Translations under genes and position numbers: made by a program
Shown: one piece after another, positions 25,151-32,920 of the stretch
Position numbering within the stretch: position 1 is the first letter of the stretch
Layout: every line of letters begins with the position of its first letter
Notes under the pieces: generated by a model
The model's input: the letters and a program-made list of their open reading frames with translations, nothing else
What the model was told of the DNA's origin: nothing
Databases searched by the model: none
Source of the DNA: Desulfocucumis palustris
GTDB lineage: Bacteria; Bacillota; Desulfotomaculia; Desulfotomaculales; Desulfocucumaceae
NCBI RefSeq assembly: GCF_002933875.1
Contig: NZ_BFAV01000002.1
Location: 1 to 32,920, forward strand
Reading direction: 5' to 3'
DNA length: 32,920 bases

Positions 25151-28100
25151 TCTTTCCCACCACCAATACAAAAGCTATTGATTCAAGCCGCCGGATGGGT
25201 CGCTTTAATCCTTCCCAAAGTACCTGGTAGACCGCTTTTATTTCCAAAAGCTTCTGAACCTCATCTTTATCTCCATAATATAAAGCTGAAGCCTTAATAC
25301 CGTTATAGCGGCGCTGGAAATCGGACATTGCCCTCTTAAGCTCCAGTGATTGAACTAGCTCCCCTTTAACTTTTTGGAGGCTGGAATCATAAGCCTCTTG
25401 CACAATCTTTCCCCATACATCCGGGGGAAACTGCCTCTTGAACCAGTTGATATTACTCATTCTGTACTTTTCTCTAATCTTAAGGAAATCACTCTTTGAG
25501 GTGCGCTGCCCCAGGTGGGCGATGAGCCTGGAATCTTTAACCTGCTTTAGAGCACGCTGAATGGTTTGTCTAAGTATAGTCTCATCCTTGTCTCGATCCT
25601 GTTCCGACATCCCCTCCAGGGTAACGATTTGTTCCAGCGGCATATAGCCCTGGGCTAGTGCCAGGTACTGTGTGCCCATCTCTAGGGCAAGGAGAGGGCG
25701 GGGATTCAACACCGGCGACCAGGTTAAGACAAAGCCTTGCCAATCAAAGGGCAGGTCAGATTGAATTGCCATCGCACAGCAGCGCCCCCTGGCGCATTCA
25801 TCCGCATTATTCACGATAGAATCGAAGAATGGATCGCTGGGGGCATAAAATACCAGGTCTTCCCTGGCAACCGCTAGGGTACGTGAAAAGGTTCCATGAA
25901 TTTCCTGGATATGCCCATTGCTCCGGGACCGTTCCCATAGCTTTTCCATATCTGGCGGAATAAATAGCGTATTCTGCATGGATTTAAAACTCAACCGGTC
26001 GGGACTAAAAGTTACAATTTGCCCCTGGCGGTCTTTTTCGGCAACTAGCCCGGTGGATGAGGTCCAGCTCATCATAGTATTATAAAGGCTTTGGCCCTCA
26101 TTTTTATCAAATTTTTCAATAAGCATTGTTAGTTGATCAATCATTTTCCTATCGAGCTGGCGTGCCATATCATAATAGCGCTCTTGATCCACCATTTTTC
26201 GCATATTGTGTAATTGTTTCTTAATATCTTCTAAAACAGTATCCAGACCACTTTGAAGATTTGTTTTTAGTGCAAGCAGGATTTGATCATGAATATCACT
26301 CAGAGCAATTTCCAGTCCGCTAGGCAATTCTTGAAAAATGTTAAGGCCTTCGTGCCAGAGATTGAAAAGCCCCTCCTCTATGGTTGCCCCCGAGCACACC
26401 ACCACTGACAAAACATCCTTGTCTCTCCCGATACGGTCCAGGCGCCCGATGCGCTGCTCCAGTTGGAGGGGTGACCACGGCAGGTCAACATGAATAATTG
26501 CATCTGCCATTTGAAAGTTACGGCTCTCACCGCCCAGTTCATCACAAAGTAAGAAGCGGCATTTAGGATCACTTTGAAATCGGTCCACTGCCTTTTGCAA
26601 CTTCTCTTCGTTTAATTCGCCGTAAAAGGTGGCCACCGCCAAATCCCCAAATTGTTTTTCAAGGAATCTCGCCAGGGGTTCCAGTGTTTCTTTCCAGGCA
26701 GTAAAAATTATAAATTTTTCATACTCAAGAGATTCTGATAGGTAGTCTAAAACCTTAAATAGCCTTCCTCTGATTTGATCTGGGTCGTCCAAGAGTTCAT
26801 CCACCCGCATGAATTCCGCTTCTACCGCCCTGAACCATAATTCGCATGTCTGCAGCATCAATTCAAGCAGGGACTCCTCACCGGCAAAGCCCTGAATCAC
26901 CCCGAGCACCTGCTGTCTCCAGACACTGATATGCCTGGGCGTGTTCGGTACGTTAGATATACCCATTGTATAGCTCTTATTGGCTAATACACTCCGGCGC
27001 ATCAGGATCAGAGAATGAAGTGCCCAGGGGGAGCTGAACATGGCCCCCAGAAAGATTTTAATATAATCCCCAACCTGAGGCAAATCACTGTTATCAGATA
27101 GCTCCGCCAGATAAGTTAGCAGCAGTTCGTAGGTATTTAATTCATAAAAACCGTAATCAGCACCTGAGGGAGTATATTTAATTAGTTCCAGTTGACGGTC
27201 TGGCATAGGTTGGTCAGGCATAGACTCCCGCAACTCCGCGCGCCGGTGCCGAATGATATGCCGCTCTATTTGGTAATGCTCCCCAATGTAGGCCAGTGCA
27301 AGTTTTACTGCATCCAGCCCCATATCTTCCGCATCAATATCAATTTCCCGAACCAGTTCGTTAAATATCTTATCTTCCAACTTCTCAGCAATTTTCCCTA
27401 ATTCGTCCAGGTAGTCCTCCGCTAATTCATCTTCTATGTAGTCATCTATATCCCGAACCAATCTGTGCACACGTCCCCGGAGAAAAGCCTGTCTCGCCAG
27501 CAACTGTTCAAACTTGGCCGGGGCCATATTGCCATACCGGCCGGGAGCCAGCAAAGCTAGTAATTGATGATATTCAATCTGCATTTGTTGTATAGGGGTT
27601 GCAGTCAGCAGCAAAATATTCTGCAGTTCCTTGCTTAAGTTATACACCAACTGATATTCAGCCTCCATGCTGAGCAACCTGTGGGTTTCATCCACAATGC
27701 AAAGATCCCAGTGAAGGCTTAATACCTCTTGTCCCTCTTTGGTATTTAATCTTTCCAGAGGAATGATTAAGTCACAGTCTTCCTGGCGCAGCCGACCGTC
27801 CCAGATGGGAACATCCAGCCAGAATTTATACGAGAATTCGTTACACCATTGGTGAACCAAAGAATCAGGCGCAATTATTAGGGTTCGTAGTTTACCTAAT
27901 TTTTTATTTAGACCCTTCATGATAACACAAGCCTCAATAGTCTTGCCCATTCCCACTTCGTCTGCCAACATAAACCTACAATGGGGTTCGGATATTACCC
28001 GAATGATTGTATCAACCTGGTGTGGTAATAGAAAAACCCTTGAGCCCACCAGAATTTCAAAGCCATAGGTCGCATTTCTTAGAGAATAAAGTGAATTGGT

Positions 28101-28562
28101 AACTATATCTCTGTGGACGTACCAAAAAGGATTATGAAATTCATATTTTTTCATTTGCATTACAGGGCTATAATTCACCCTGTTAAAGGACGCTTGCAAA
28201 TAATATTCACTGATTTCTTTTATCAGGCTCTGGCCATTTTTTAAATGTTGCACAAAATAATAGTGAAACTGGTCTTCTTTCCTGCCTGAATAACTTAGTA
28301 CTTTGCCTTCATAATTTGGACCCCGCACAATAACCTCGCTATTGTCGAGGATTTTACAATGGGATAACTGATCTAGATTTATCCATTTTTCATCAGGTAC
28401 GAAATCATAATACTTTCGTGCATTCATTAAATCATGAAACTCAACTAATGCTTCGTGTCTGTCCTCAGAAACCTCCACAATTTGACCCAACCAAAAAACA
28501 CGAGGGTCATATTCATTTTCCAAATCGAAGGGACATCGAACATACATACCCTTTTCAAGCAT
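25143..28562 (-). CDS. dpdE: DpdE, SNF2-like helicase
   Basis: This is a SWI2/SNF2-type ATPase of 1139 residues from ATG 28562, with AGAGGG eight bases upstream; an in-frame GTG at 28571 is less likely. Motif I DEVGMGKT is at 201-208, IIAPDSLVHQW follows, the DEAD-box equivalent is DETH at 291-294, then LLTATP, and the C-terminal core has DLPWSPLQLEQRIGRLDRIG. Such proteins translocate on duplex DNA, and RapA and the DISARM and restriction helicases are relatives. It opens the E-F-G-H-I-J-K-D operon and is separated from dpdA by a terminator. Confidence 0.85.
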   Translation of the reverse strand: MLEKGMYVRCPFDLENEYDPRVFWLGQIVEVSEDRHEALVEFHDLMNARKYYDFVPDEKWINLDQLSHCKILDNSEVIVRGPNYEGKVLSYSGRKEDQFHYYFVQHLKNGQSLIKEISEYYLQASFNRVNYSPVMQMKKYEFHNPFWYVHRDIVTNSLYSLRNATYGFEILVGSRVFLLPHQVDTIIRVISEPHCRFMLADEVGMGKTIEACVIMKGLNKKLGKLRTLIIAPDSLVHQWCNEFSYKFWLDVPIWDGRLRQEDCDLIIPLERLNTKEGQEVLSLHWDLCIVDETHRLLSMEAEYQLVYNLSKELQNILLLTATPIQQMQIEYHQLLALLAPGRYGNMAPAKFEQLLARQAFLRGRVHRLVRDIDDYIEDELAEDYLDELGKIAEKLEDKIFNELVREIDIDAEDMGLDAVKLALAYIGEHYQIERHIIRHRRAELRESMPDQPMPDRQLELIKYTPSGADYGFYELNTYELLLTYLAELSDNSDLPQVGDYIKIFLGAMFSSPWALHSLILMRRSVLANKSYTMGISNVPNTPRHISVWRQQVLGVIQGFAGEESLLELMLQTCELWFRAVEAEFMRVDELLDDPDQIRGRLFKVLDYLSESLEYEKFIIFTAWKETLEPLARFLEKQFGDLAVATFYGELNEEKLQKAVDRFQSDPKCRFLLCDELGGESRNFQMADAIIHVDLPWSPLQLEQRIGRLDRIGRDKDVLSVVVCSGATIEEGLFNLWHEGLNIFQELPSGLEIALSDIHDQILLALKTNLQSGLDTVLEDIKKQLHNMRKMVDQERYYDMARQLDRKMIDQLTMLIEKFDKNEGQSLYNTMMSWTSSTGLVAEKDRQGQIVTFSPDRLSFKSMQNTLFIPPDMEKLWERSRSNGHIQEIHGTFSRTLAVAREDLVFYAPSDPFFDSIVNNADECARGRCCAMAIQSDLPFDWQGFVLTWSPVLNPRPLLALEMGTQYLALAQGYMPLEQIVTLEGMSEQDRDKDETILRQTIQRALKQVKDSRLIAHLGQRTSKSDFLKIREKYRMSNINWFKRQFPPDVWGKIVQEAYDSSLQKVKGELVQSLELKRAMSDFQRRYNGIKASALYYGDKDEVQKLLEIKAVYQVLWEGLKRPIRRLESIAFVLVVGKIE

Positions 28563-28781
28563 TTTAAGCACCCTCTTGATGATAAAGTCATCTATTTAAA
28601 GACTTCAATCTTCGCACTACTATCATGGATTAGAAAAAAAACCACAAGATTTAATGTCCCTTCCTTAAATGGATTTATTTTACATAGTTATAGTTTTTTA
28701 CGTTTTTCAACAATTTCCTTCAGAACAAGTATTCTATTTTAATGGAATTAAATTAATATTTATTTATCCTTTATTTCCCCC
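28563..28781 (-). other. Untranslated region expected to hold the dpdE operon promoter
   Basis: These 219 very AT-rich bases lie between the dpdA terminator and dpdE and contain no plausible gene. Candidate elements on the minus strand include TTGTTG near 28710 followed by TATAAC about 15 bases on. That spacing is short, so no promoter is firmly assigned. Whatever drives the eight-gene restriction operon must lie here unless there is read-through from dpdA. Confidence 0.4.
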
Positions 28782-28814
28782 AAAAAAAAGAAACCCTTTT
28801 TTCGTGGGCTTCTT
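28782..28814 (-). terminator. Rho-independent terminator after dpdA
   Basis: On the minus strand AAGAAGCCC (28814-28806) pairs with GGGTTTCTT (28796-28788), nine pairs including one G-T, around a nine-base loop. A run of T (28789-28782) follows directly. It lies about 35 bases after the dpdA stop, so it separates dpdA transcription from the downstream dpdE operon. Confidence 0.8.
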
Positions 28815-28847
28815 AAACTCTTTTTATAGCCAGTCCTACAATTAAAT

Positions 28848-30224
28848 TTATTTACATATCTCCTGAAACAATTTATAAAAGACATAGGTATTATGAAACC
28901 CTCGCCGCCTATTTCTGTTATTGCGGCGAAATATTATTACTTCAATGCCAACATCTTCACATATCTTGCAACCACAACTTTTCCATGGCTGCTCCTCTAA
29001 TGTGCGTCGGTACATCTCCGCATGACGCCCCCTATCACCACCAATTAGCCTATCATAGGCAAGAACTTTTTCTAAAGTTTCATCTAATGCCGCAAGACCC
29101 TTATCGTAGCGTCTTAGGGCTTTAAGTGCTTCCCCTTCTAATATTTTAAACAACTCCATTGAACCCCTGCCCTGCTCGACCATTTTTTTTACTGTACGGC
29201 CATCAGTAGGCGGTACCCTTATTGCAGAGTAATGACTGCCATCAAGGGTAAAATAATTTTTTCCGTTAGAATTTAGCCAGGCGCTTCGTAAATAGCTAGC
29301 GGAGTCAAAAGATGTCATACCCAGGCGACGAAATGCGGGCAAAAGGTCCAACCTAGCCACCCCAAACAGGTGAACTTTAAGATAATCAGGTATTACTTCC
29401 CTAACTTCTTTCAATATCTCTATTATCACTTTTGATGGTGCCCTAGCAAGACTTCCCAACGCTATACGCTCATAACCCATATCTACCAGGCAAGCAACTG
29501 ACTCGCAAAACGACTGAGGGTCCCACCCCTGGGCAACCCCAATAGGTTTAAATTTGTAACCGCCCTTATTCCACAGTGAATAAAACTCATTTGCATTATC
29601 CCTTGTAATATTAAAACGCCTTTTTCTTTCATCCGGGTCTAAGGCAATATCCCCAACAATTAAATGGTCTATAGAAACCCCGTAATCAAAACCCATCTTC
29701 TCATAATAATCTAGTATTTCCACGGTTTGATACGGCGGTTCAGGTTGTTTAATATAGCTAAATGCCCCACAGTCCCCCATTATAGGCCCATCAGAAAACC
29801 TTATAAAATCATGCACACTCATAGAAGAGACCTTTTCTCTTTTTGTTTGGCTTTCCTCTATGGTAACTTTAGAGATTAAGACGCCGTCATAATTAGACAT
29901 GCCATATATTTCATGTGCATAAAGATCATGTGTATAGGGATCTCGCCCCATAACAGGCTCATCTGCTATAAAATTATAGTCGGGGTCAACCCTGTCATCC
30001 CACTCCGGAATAAAATATTTTACAGGCAGGCCATAGTTTTTTGCTACTTCTTTGTCAGGAATCCAAAAGTCGAATTCATTTTTTCCTTTAAGCCGACTTT
30101 CTTTATTATCTTCACTTCGACATTCACTGCGTTCAGTTTGATATTCAGGAGAAAGGCCTTTCTGTTCACCATTAACAATTTTTTCATTAGCTATTGAAAC
30201 CACTGCGGTTTTCGTCTGCGACAT
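28848..30224 (-). CDS. dpdA: DpdA, DNA guanine transglycosylase
   Basis: DpdA replaces guanine in DNA with preQ0. The protein has 458 residues. The first 140 or so form a charged, family-specific extension. The TGT core follows with D151 in GDCGAFSYI, the loop IALGSLA near 254, D307 in TSFDSAS (nucleophile position) and the zinc ligands C417, C419, C422 and H444 (CxCx2Cx21H). The ATG at 30224 has a GGGAGGAACT site. It stands immediately after a decayed queuosine-precursor transporter and ends before a terminator. The length and the N-terminal extension fit the bacterial type. A second, shorter transglycosylase with the same residues is at 9577-10485. Confidence 0.9.
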   Translation of the reverse strand: MSQTKTAVVSIANEKIVNGEQKGLSPEYQTERSECRSEDNKESRLKGKNEFDFWIPDKEVAKNYGLPVKYFIPEWDDRVDPDYNFIADEPVMGRDPYTHDLYAHEIYGMSNYDGVLISKVTIEESQTKREKVSSMSVHDFIRFSDGPIMGDCGAFSYIKQPEPPYQTVEILDYYEKMGFDYGVSIDHLIVGDIALDPDERKRRFNITRDNANEFYSLWNKGGYKFKPIGVAQGWDPQSFCESVACLVDMGYERIALGSLARAPSKVIIEILKEVREVIPDYLKVHLFGVARLDLLPAFRRLGMTSFDSASYLRSAWLNSNGKNYFTLDGSHYSAIRVPPTDGRTVKKMVEQGRGSMELFKILEGEALKALRRYDKGLAALDETLEKVLAYDRLIGGDRGRHAEMYRRTLEEQPWKSCGCKICEDVGIEVIIFRRNNRNRRRGFHNTYVFYKLFQEICK

Positions 30225-30249
30225 AGTTCCTCCCTGATATCACAATGGT

Positions 30250-30885
30250 TTATATCTTTCTATACATTTTGTCACGGAACCAATATACTAAAAGGTTAAA
30301 GAAAGGTGTATTTACTATTATAATTGCAAATTTTATTATGTATTGGCTTGCAATTAAGTTAGATAATGCCCGATTAGGCACAGTCCCATAAAACGCTATA
30401 GTGATAAATAATATTGTATCGATCGCCTGTGATATATATGTGGAGCCATTATTTCTCGGCCAAAGATACTTACCCCGGTTAGTTTTTTAATAAACAAAAA
30501 GGACCAGACATAAGTAAAGTGAGATATTAGAAATGCGGCCATACTGGCCTCAACAATTCTAAAAGAGCTGCTAAGAATTAATTTGCATTCACTCTGGTGT
30601 TGCCAAAATGGAGACCCGGGAAGATTAATAGTTAATTGAAGTAAGGCCACCATTATCTAGTTCATATGAAAGCCAAGAAATTTTGAACCCATAGCCCTTT
30701 TCTTGTCCATATTTCAGAAATTGCATCAACCATTAAAAATGTTATAGAATACGATATCACTGCAGATGGTACGAAAAATCCCCACAATGATATAACCTTT
30801 AAGGCGGTAATATCAGCAACAATGAGCGATGTAACATAAAGGCAAAGAATAAAATAAAATTTGTTTTCCTATTCTTACAATCGTT
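30250..30885 (-). pseudogene. yhhQ: Decayed queuosine-precursor transporter (YhhQ/VUT family)
   Basis: YhhQ-type membrane proteins import preQ0/preQ1. Three frames must be combined. FILCLYVTSLIVADITALKV and VISYSITFLMVDAISEIW form the N-terminal part. After a break and a stop, LPGSPFWQHQSE, FRIVEASMAAFLISHFTYVW and IKKLTGVSIFGR follow. Then DTILFITIAFYGTVPNRAL and SQYIIKFAIIIVNTPFFNLL run to a stop at 30250. Hydrophobic segments are in the family's order. At least two frameshifts and an early stop make it non-functional. It lies between the DUF6884 gene and dpdA, so the locus may once have salvaged precursor instead of relying on queC and queD. Confidence 0.8.
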
Positions 30886-30917
30886 ATCAATCCTCTCGGC
30901 TATCAGCAATATCAATA

Positions 30918-31643
30918 TTATAATATTTGTTTTACCTCAACACCTAACTGTGCCAGCACCCGCAAAGCATCCTCAGTTTCAAAACGGCTTACGGGCAATT
31001 CGGATATTTTACTGACCAACCATTTCGGTGATACCCTCTCCCCATCAATTGGAACATACCATGAACGATATCTAGAATAATGCCTATCAACAAGCATTTC
31101 TAGCCTAGCCTTTTCATAGATTTGTTCAAGTGTTAATGATATCTCTTTTCCCTTAATGCATGATCTACCTTTAGGAGTATATATTGGCTTTCTGCTACCT
31201 GGATGAGATTCTCCTTGATAAAGCCAGTTAATCAACTCAGCTAACTTTCTACCCATTGTTCCCTTGCAAATTATTATGTTTTTATATTTAGAAACTAATA
31301 ATTCAATTCCCGCTATAGCCTTTAGATAATCTCGCCCTACTGATATAAATATGTCATCGTAATTATTTATGCCTAAACCCTTTAACTTTCCAATTACAGA
31401 TGAGTTAAGCTCCTGAGCTCTTTCATCATTCATTTTTTGGTCATAATCATTTATAAACTCGTTACCCCAAATAAGTCCATATTTTGCTGAAACTATAAAA
31501 ATATCAGGGTCCGGTGATAACCCCTTATTAAGATAGCTACGTAAGACCATGAAAGACGGGCCATTGTATCTTTCTATTGCCCGCATTGGAGCTGGGTCCG
31601 GCCTTTTTCGTGCTGAACAAGATAAAATAAGTAACCGTTTCAT
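30918..31643 (-). CDS. DUF6884/YaaA-like protein, dpdC candidate
   Basis: This 241-residue protein starts MKRLLILSCSARKRP and continues ERYNGPSFMVLR, then IFIVSAKYGLI and INDYDQKM. These are the pattern of the DUF6884/YaaA-like group (early C-S-x-x-K, an A/Y-x-G-x-x-F segment, then SAKYGL). The C-terminal part, with MLVDRHYSRYRSW and ALRVLAQLGVEV, may be a DNA-contacting helical unit. In Dpd systems DpdC turns inserted preQ0 into the amide ADG. By position upstream of dpdA this protein is a candidate, but I cannot confirm family membership. ATG 31643 is chosen over ATG 31661 because GAGGAG lies eight bases upstream of it and overlaps the earlier codons. Confidence 0.6.
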   Translation of the reverse strand: MKRLLILSCSARKRPDPAPMRAIERYNGPSFMVLRSYLNKGLSPDPDIFIVSAKYGLIWGNEFINDYDQKMNDERAQELNSSVIGKLKGLGINNYDDIFISVGRDYLKAIAGIELLVSKYKNIIICKGTMGRKLAELINWLYQGESHPGSRKPIYTPKGRSCIKGKEISLTLEQIYEKARLEMLVDRHYSRYRSWYVPIDGERVSPKWLVSKISELPVSRFETEDALRVLAQLGVEVKQIL

Positions 31644-31689
31644 ATTATTAACTCCTCGCATAGCTGATTATTTCCGGTAGCGAATAAAA

Positions 31690-31883
31690 TAATAATTTCA
31701 GGCAGCCTTGCCAGTAGGCAACTGATACCAGTTTTAGTATTCTGGAACGGGAAAGCCTTGTGGAGTTTCATTCCCCGATTAATCGCTACACTGTGCATAG
31801 CAGGTCTTCTTGGCGATGTCCACGCACACGATTAATGTGCCTTCCGTGATTAATGCGAATTTGTCGGCCTTTGTGTTCGGCAT
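31690..31883 (-). pseudogene. IS110 family transposase, N-terminal remnant
   Basis: From ATG 31883 the frame reads through FALITEGTLIVCVDIAKKTC, the start of the IS110 DEDD transposase with its first catalytic Asp. It is soon lost to a stop at 31779. A second frame continues LHKAFPFQNTKTGISCLLAR and LPE, the next conserved stretch, before homology ends close to the promoter region of the DUF6884 gene. The rest of the transposase and both ends are absent. The remnant may mark the right boundary of the Dpd insertion. Confidence 0.75.
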
Positions 31884-31938
31884 GGTAATCTCTCCTGGTG
31901 TTTGATTGTTGTGGCAAACTAACCATATCAGGATTTTT

Positions 31939-32362
31939 CTATTGCCTCGATGTCAGTTTCTGTTCATTACAGGAGTGCTTTTGCAGTATCTGAGGGGTTG
32001 GTATTAAAAACATAGTATCTGCATATAGCGAGAAAAATCTGAAGTATCTTTGCCATTCATTGCTTTGATAAAGGGAAAAATCTTTGTACCGACAATATCA
32101 TAAATCATACGGGAATCTTTATTTTTGAACTTGCTTCATCTCATGGTCTGTCCATCTTCATCTTGAGGGAAAATTTTCTAAATAGCTTCGCCGCTGAGTG
32201 CTTCGAAGTTCTCGTTTTCCAATTCCTTCCAGAGAACGGATAAACATCAAATATATGTAAGTTGCTCTATAACGGTTATAGGGTTAGTGATACCACCATC
32301 CCACATATCTGTCCATATTTTGTCAACTTTGTTGCGAATTTCTTCGTTAGCATCTTTTTGCT
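31939..32362 (-). pseudogene. hsdM: Type I restriction-modification methylase HsdM, N-terminal remnant
   Basis: HsdM is the adenine-methylating subunit of type I restriction systems. The remnant reads EEIRNKVDKIWTDMWDGGIT, NPITVIEQLTYI, then after frame breaks and stops ENENFEALSGEA, KIFPQDEDGQTMR, SRMIYDIVGTKIFPFIKAM and DTMFLIPTPQIL. This is the HsdM N-terminal helical domain in correct order. No catalytic NPPF region, HsdS or HsdR is present. It shows that an older restriction system occupied this site. Confidence 0.8.
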
Positions 32363-32475
32363 CCTATGCCTCTTTAATGACCAGCTATAAATAATTATAC
32401 CATCTCACCATACAAATTGTATCACTCTGAACTACTCCTTCAGTCCAGTCAACAGTCAAAATATCGTCTTTGTAT

Positions 32476-32502
32476 AAAAAGGAGAGCTATAAACAGCTCT
32501 CC
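32476..32502 (-). terminator. Rho-independent terminator downstream of glmS
   Basis: GGAGAGCT (32481-32488) and AGCTCTCC (32495-32502) form a perfect eight-pair stem around a six-base loop. On the minus strand a T5 run (32480-32476) follows. It lies about 45 bases after the glmS stop and is placed to end the glmS transcript before the island. Confidence 0.85.
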
Positions 32503-32547
32503 TCTTATGATAACAGCCATTTTATCTAATTGCCATATAATGTCAGC

Positions 32548-32920
32548 TTACTCCACAGTAACCGATTTAGCGAGGTTACGAGGCTGGTCCACATCGCTCC
32601 CCCTGGCCACCGCCATGCGGTAGGCCAGCAACTGCAGGGGCACCACCGAGAGTATGGGGGCCAGCACCGGGTGGGTGGTGGGTATGTGCATCACGTGGTC
32701 CACCACTTTTTCCACTTCCTTGATGCCTTCCATGGCCAGGGCGATCACCGTGGCGTCCCGGGCCTTTACTTCCTTGATGTTGCTGAGCATCTTTTCGAAC
32801 AGGGACTGCTGGGTGGCCAGGGCGATCACCGGAACGTCCTTTACTATCAGGGCCAGGGTGCCGTGCTTCAGTTCCCCGGCGGCGTAAGCCTCGGCGTGGA
32901 TGTAGGAGATTTCCTTCAGC
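32548..32920 (-). CDS. glmS: glmS, 3' end (C-terminal 123-124 residues; continues beyond the window)
   Basis: This is the C-terminus of glutamine--fructose-6-phosphate aminotransferase. It begins inside [20 protein letters not shown], passes [20 protein letters not shown] and ends with the conserved [13 protein letters not shown] and a natural stop. The reading frame is clean and GC-rich. Its own terminator follows. It is in the same orientation as the truncated glmS copy at the left edge. The two pieces cover different parts of the protein inside the window (about residues 245-465 on the left, 485-609 here), so their similarity cannot be compared directly. Confidence 0.95.
   Translation of the reverse strand, partial: LKEISYIHAEAYAAGELKHGTLALIVKDVPVIALATQQSLFEKMLSNIKEVKARDATVIALAMEGIKEVEKVVDHVMHIPTTHPVLAPILSVVPLQLLAYRMAVARGSDVDQPRNLAKSVTVE

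Noticed and set aside
1..32920. Circular element closed through glmS at the two window ends
   Set aside because: About 20-25 GlmS residues are missing between the left and right pieces, and the left copy is truncated and frameshifted, so the ends do not join into one gene.
1..32920. CRISPR arrays, tRNA or rRNA genes
   Set aside because: No regularly spaced direct repeats, cloverleaf with a TTC-loop signature or rRNA-like stretch was noticed on reading.

Overview
The window looks like a variable island in a Firmicute, probably of the Desulfotomaculum/Pelotomaculum type (Peptococcaceae). The grounds are strong AGGAGG-type ribosome sites, many TTG/GTG starts, rho-independent terminators, and GC-rich glmS sequence at both ends against a visibly more AT-rich interior. 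This is an inference from sequence style; no species marker is present.

Layout. (1) 1-2558, decayed left flank: a 5'-truncated, frameshifted glmS copy, a vapBC-like pair with a frameshifted toxin, a ruined nucleotidyltransferase and an IS66 fragment. (2) 2770-3888 (+): queD and queC, two of the enzymes for the 7-deazaguanine base preQ0. (3) 3881-9457 (-) with 9577-10485 (+): a frameshifted Mig-like mismatch DNA glycosylase, an XRE regulator with its own palindrome-bearing promoter, a large P-loop ATPase and a winged-helix-like protein. Divergent from these, across a near-perfect AT palindrome, lies a short TGT-like transglycosylase. (4) 10625-28562 (-): one long, tightly coupled operon reading dpdE-F-G-H-I-J-K-D. 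(5) 28848-31643 (-): dpdA, a decayed queuosine-precursor transporter and a DUF6884/YaaA-like gene that is a dpdC candidate. (6) 31690-32502: IS110 and type I methylase (hsdM) remnants, then the terminator and 3' end of a second glmS copy.

How it works together. Dpd systems replace guanines in DNA with 7-deazaguanine bases (preQ0, then ADG) using the transglycosylase DpdA. The D-K proteins are linked to restriction of unmodified DNA. QueD and QueC would supply precursor. QueE, FolE and DpdB are not in the window.

Main discovery candidate: this locus carries a second, divergent set of three Dpd-like parts. The 259-aa and 1185-aa proteins at 5151-9457 share local motifs, order and coupling with DpdG and DpdH of the main operon. 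They sit back to back with a compact second transglycosylase that keeps the TGT aspartates and zinc ligands. This resembles a minimal, self-contained transglycosylase/G'/H' system, possibly controlled through its own palindrome, nested beside a canonical Dpd system.

Several flank genes carry single-base indels, two of them in homopolymers. Real decay and sequencing error cannot be told apart from this sequence alone.
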